DNA from: Simkaniaceae bacterium | GTDB taxonomy: Bacteria; Chlamydiota; Chlamydiia; Chlamydiales; Simkaniaceae | DNA: 64,000 nt | Reading direction: 5' to 3' | Assembly: GCA_018399055.1 (NCBI GenBank) | Contig: CP073762.1 | Coordinates: 868,001-932,000, forward strand | Shown here: in pieces, positions 62,238 to 64,000 of the stretch | Position numbering within the stretch: position 1 is the stretch's first letter | Layout: each line of letters begins with the position of its first letter | The notes under the pieces: model-generated | Told to the model about the DNA's origin: nothing | Database searches by the model: none | Seen by the model: the letters and a program-made list of their open reading frames with translations, nothing else | Position numbers and translations under genes: made by a program

Positions 62238-63343
62238 TCTTTCTCTTCATCCTCATCATCTTCGTAATATTCGTCTTGCTTAGAGCGGACGTCATCGTTT
62301 TGCTCTTCAAGCCCAGCTTCAAAAGCGTTACAGAAGATCATTCTACCTGAAGAGGTGTGTTTTACGGAAAGAACTTGTGCATCGATAACCTCGCCGATGA
62401 AGTTTCCTCCACCATTAATAACAACCATGGTTCCATCATCCAGATATCCAACCCCTTGGCGAGGTTCTTTTCCATAGCGCTGCACTTTAATTTTGACCAT
62501 CTCCCCTGTTTCCATAAGAGGTTTTAAGGCATTGGATAAAGAGTGGAGATTAATGATTTGAACCCCTTCAATTGAGGCCATTTGGACGCGGCTGATATCA
62601 GCTGTTAGAATATTGCCATCAATCAAACGCGCCAATCGGATGAACTTACTTGTCGTATCCTTCACTTCGGGGAAGTCAGTATCATTAAAACGGAGTCCTA
62701 GATGGCTGAGTTGCTCCATCTTTTTAATCACCTCAAGACAGCGACGAGCTTTTGTCTTCGTCATGTCATCACCTGTTTCTGTCTGGGCATAGAGTTCTTT
62801 AATGATGAATCGGGGAATAACGAGGTGCTGATCCACAATTCCCGTTGAGCAAAGATCGATGATTCGAGCGTCAGAGAGAACAGAAGAGTCGATCAACAGG
62901 TCCCGTTTTTTCTGTGCTGTAGGTGCAAATTTTACGAAGGGGATACTGATATAGAGTTCATCAGATGCCCGCAGCGTCATAATTGATCCTAGATAGGTAC
63001 CGAATAAGAAAAGGGCAATCTTGATAATTTCAAGAGCTTGAGGGGTTAAGACAAGAGAGATTGAGCTAAGGTCTAAAATAGCGTCAAAGATCAAGACAAG
63101 AGCTTGCCCCATCAGATAACCAATGAAAAGCCCTACGACTGTAATGTTAAAGGAGCGGAGATTAAACTTTCGGAAAAGGGAATCGAAACCAATGAGCAAT
63201 AGGCTAAACACAAAACCGATCAAAATACCGATTAATGCATTCGTCGCTAGAAGCCCTTCGGGTCTCGATAGCATGTAAGTTGTCATGAAAAAGATCGAAA
63301 TAATCGTGAAGAAAATCCGGATAAAAGCTAGAGAAACATTCAT
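62234..63343 (-). CDS. Membrane PIN/TRAM-domain protein (YacL-like)
   Basis: 369 aa from ATG 63343, which has GGAGC upstream; an upstream start at 63433 lacks one. Four hydrophobic helices occupy residues 1-125. A PIN nuclease-like domain follows: LLIDSSVLSDARIIDLCSTG with catalytic Asp, VIPRFIIKELYAQTET with Glu, and GNILTADISRV with Asp. A C-terminal TRAM domain (KIKVQRYGKEPRQGVGYLDDGTMVVINGG) precedes an acidic tail (DEYYEDDEDEE). Likely membrane-tethered RNA-processing protein; function unproven. Co-translated with acpS, an arrangement familiar from chlamydial genomes. Confidence 0.85.
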   Translation of the reverse strand: MNVSLAFIRIFFTIISIFFMTTYMLSRPEGLLATNALIGILIGFVFSLLLIGFDSLFRKFNLRSFNITVVGLFIGYLMGQALVLIFDAILDLSSISLVLTPQALEIIKIALFLFGTYLGSIMTLRASDELYISIPFVKFAPTAQKKRDLLIDSSVLSDARIIDLCSTGIVDQHLVIPRFIIKELYAQTETGDDMTKTKARRCLEVIKKMEQLSHLGLRFNDTDFPEVKDTTSKFIRLARLIDGNILTADISRVQMASIEGVQIINLHSLSNALKPLMETGEMVKIKVQRYGKEPRQGVGYLDDGTMVVINGGGNFIGEVIDAQVLSVKHTSSGRMIFCNAFEAGLEEQNDDVRSKQDEYYEDDEDEEKE

Positions 63344-63455
63344 CTTAAAAAGCTCCGTTGTGCTATTACTATACCCCGAAATAATCGGGTGTTTGCTAAT
63401 ATTTATAGACTTATCTATTCTTATACCAACCAAAGACTTTTTTTAAAGGATTTTT

Positions 63456-63950
63456 ATGAGACTTAGCTATCGCAGCGCTATTATTTTCTCTGGACTTCTC
63501 TGGCTTGCTATTGGGATTCTTCTCCTTTCAAAGGGACTCAGTTATCTGGTTGTAGCAGGAAGTGCGCATCTAGAGGGAACTCTTCAAGGCTTTTCTCTCT
63601 TAACACAGATTGATCGCTTCGTTAAAAACCCTGAGAAATCTGCCATTGTATTGGTTTCCGTTGGCCTGGTCCTCGGGTTTTTCAAGGGACGCATGGTTAT
63701 GAAAAAAGCAGTAAATCGGGTGGTCAAGCGTATCCATTCCTTTCCCTCTCCCCTTCCTGTCACAGCGATATATTCTAAGGGGTATCTGTGTCTCATTGGA
63801 GGAATGACTCTTATGGGAATTTCTCTTAAATTTCTCCCGATTCCTATCGATGTTAAAGGGTTTATGGATTTTACGGTTGGGACTGCGCTTATTAACGGTG
63901 CAATGCTCTATTTTCGAGCCGCTTTTGAGCCAGTTCATAAAGTCGCGTGA
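63456..63950 (+). CDS. Small membrane protein, unrecognised
   Basis: 164 aa with hydrophobic segments near residues 8-25 (AIIFSGLLWLAIGILLLSKGLSYLVV), 65-78 (SAIVLVSVGLVLGFF), 105-125 (GYLCLIGGMTLMGISLKF) and 135-150 (DFTVGTALINGAMLYF). Probably an inner-membrane protein. AAAGGATTT lies upstream of ATG. Divergent from the PIN/TRAM gene. Conserved neighbour of acpS in chlamydiae as I recall, but I cannot name a function. Confidence 0.7.
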   Translation: MRLSYRSAIIFSGLLWLAIGILLLSKGLSYLVVAGSAHLEGTLQGFSLLTQIDRFVKNPEKSAIVLVSVGLVLGFFKGRMVMKKAVNRVVKRIHSFPSPLPVTAIYSKGYLCLIGGMTLMGISLKFLPIPIDVKGFMDFTVGTALINGAMLYFRAAFEPVHKVA

Positions 63951-64000
63951 TCATTTAGCATGAATACGGCTTTAAAAGCCGAACTCACGTTATTTATGAT

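Overview
The window looks like a chromosomal segment of an environmental chlamydia (phylum Chlamydiota), most likely close to Simkania. This is inference from gene content. Conserved chlamydial blocks are present: recR-bamA-ompH-lpxD, fabH-fabD-fabG-acpP, pdhA-pdhB-pdhC, an IHF/HU gene followed by a CT266-like gene, accA and msbA, groES-groEL beside pepF, and trxB near acpS. From memory these match neighbourhoods of the Chlamydia trachomatis genome, but rearranged. Two tandem MOMP-like porins of the expanded Simkania/Waddlia type and several insertion sequences argue against the reduced Chlamydiaceae.

Layout. 1-10.4 kb is accessory: the start of a recD2-like gene, tRNA-Asn, an AT-rich membrane fatty-acid desaturase, a methyltransferase/ATP-grasp ligase fusion, an exported HExxxH protein, two paralogous lipoproteins around a lipase-like protein, and two large reverse-strand proteins. 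One of these has a C-terminal triad resembling YopT-type (C58) cysteine proteases and is the best effector candidate. 10.9-16.4 kb holds a small membrane protein, the MOMP-like pair, a LicD-type protein, a NUDIX hydrolase and a short-chain dehydrogenase. 16.4-19.25 kb is a nest of insertion sequences: a complete IS630 copy whose transposase is split at an A8 slippery run, followed by a damaged second copy interrupted by an IS256-family element with clear inverted repeats and a 9-bp target duplication. 19.3-25.8 kb carries a POT-family transporter, groES-groEL under a CIRCE operator, pepF and ptsH. An IS110/IS1111-type element with an N-terminally truncated transposase lies at 25.9-27.2 kb.

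27.3-41.8 kb is largely housekeeping: a bifunctional-nuclease-domain protein, rpiA, tyrS, IHF/HU, a CT266-like protein, an L,D-transpeptidase, accA, an MsbA-like exporter with an EF-hand-like insertion, dnaQ-like exonuclease and the pyruvate dehydrogenase operon. 41.8-45.9 kb has a coiled-coil membrane protein, a CorA-type transporter and an OppA-like binding protein. 46.0-54.6 kb is the envelope and fatty-acid block. 54.6-57.0 kb has two tandem MFS transporters, 57.1-59.9 kb a potABC importer without potD, and 60.1-64.0 kb trxB, an exported barrel-like protein, acpS, a membrane PIN/TRAM protein and a small membrane protein.

The genes fit an intracellular bacterium that imports peptides, polyamines and magnesium, makes its own fatty acids and lipid A, assembles outer-membrane proteins through Bam, and keeps some peptidoglycan-type enzymology. 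No rRNA and no CRISPR array were seen; the only tRNA is tRNA-Asn.
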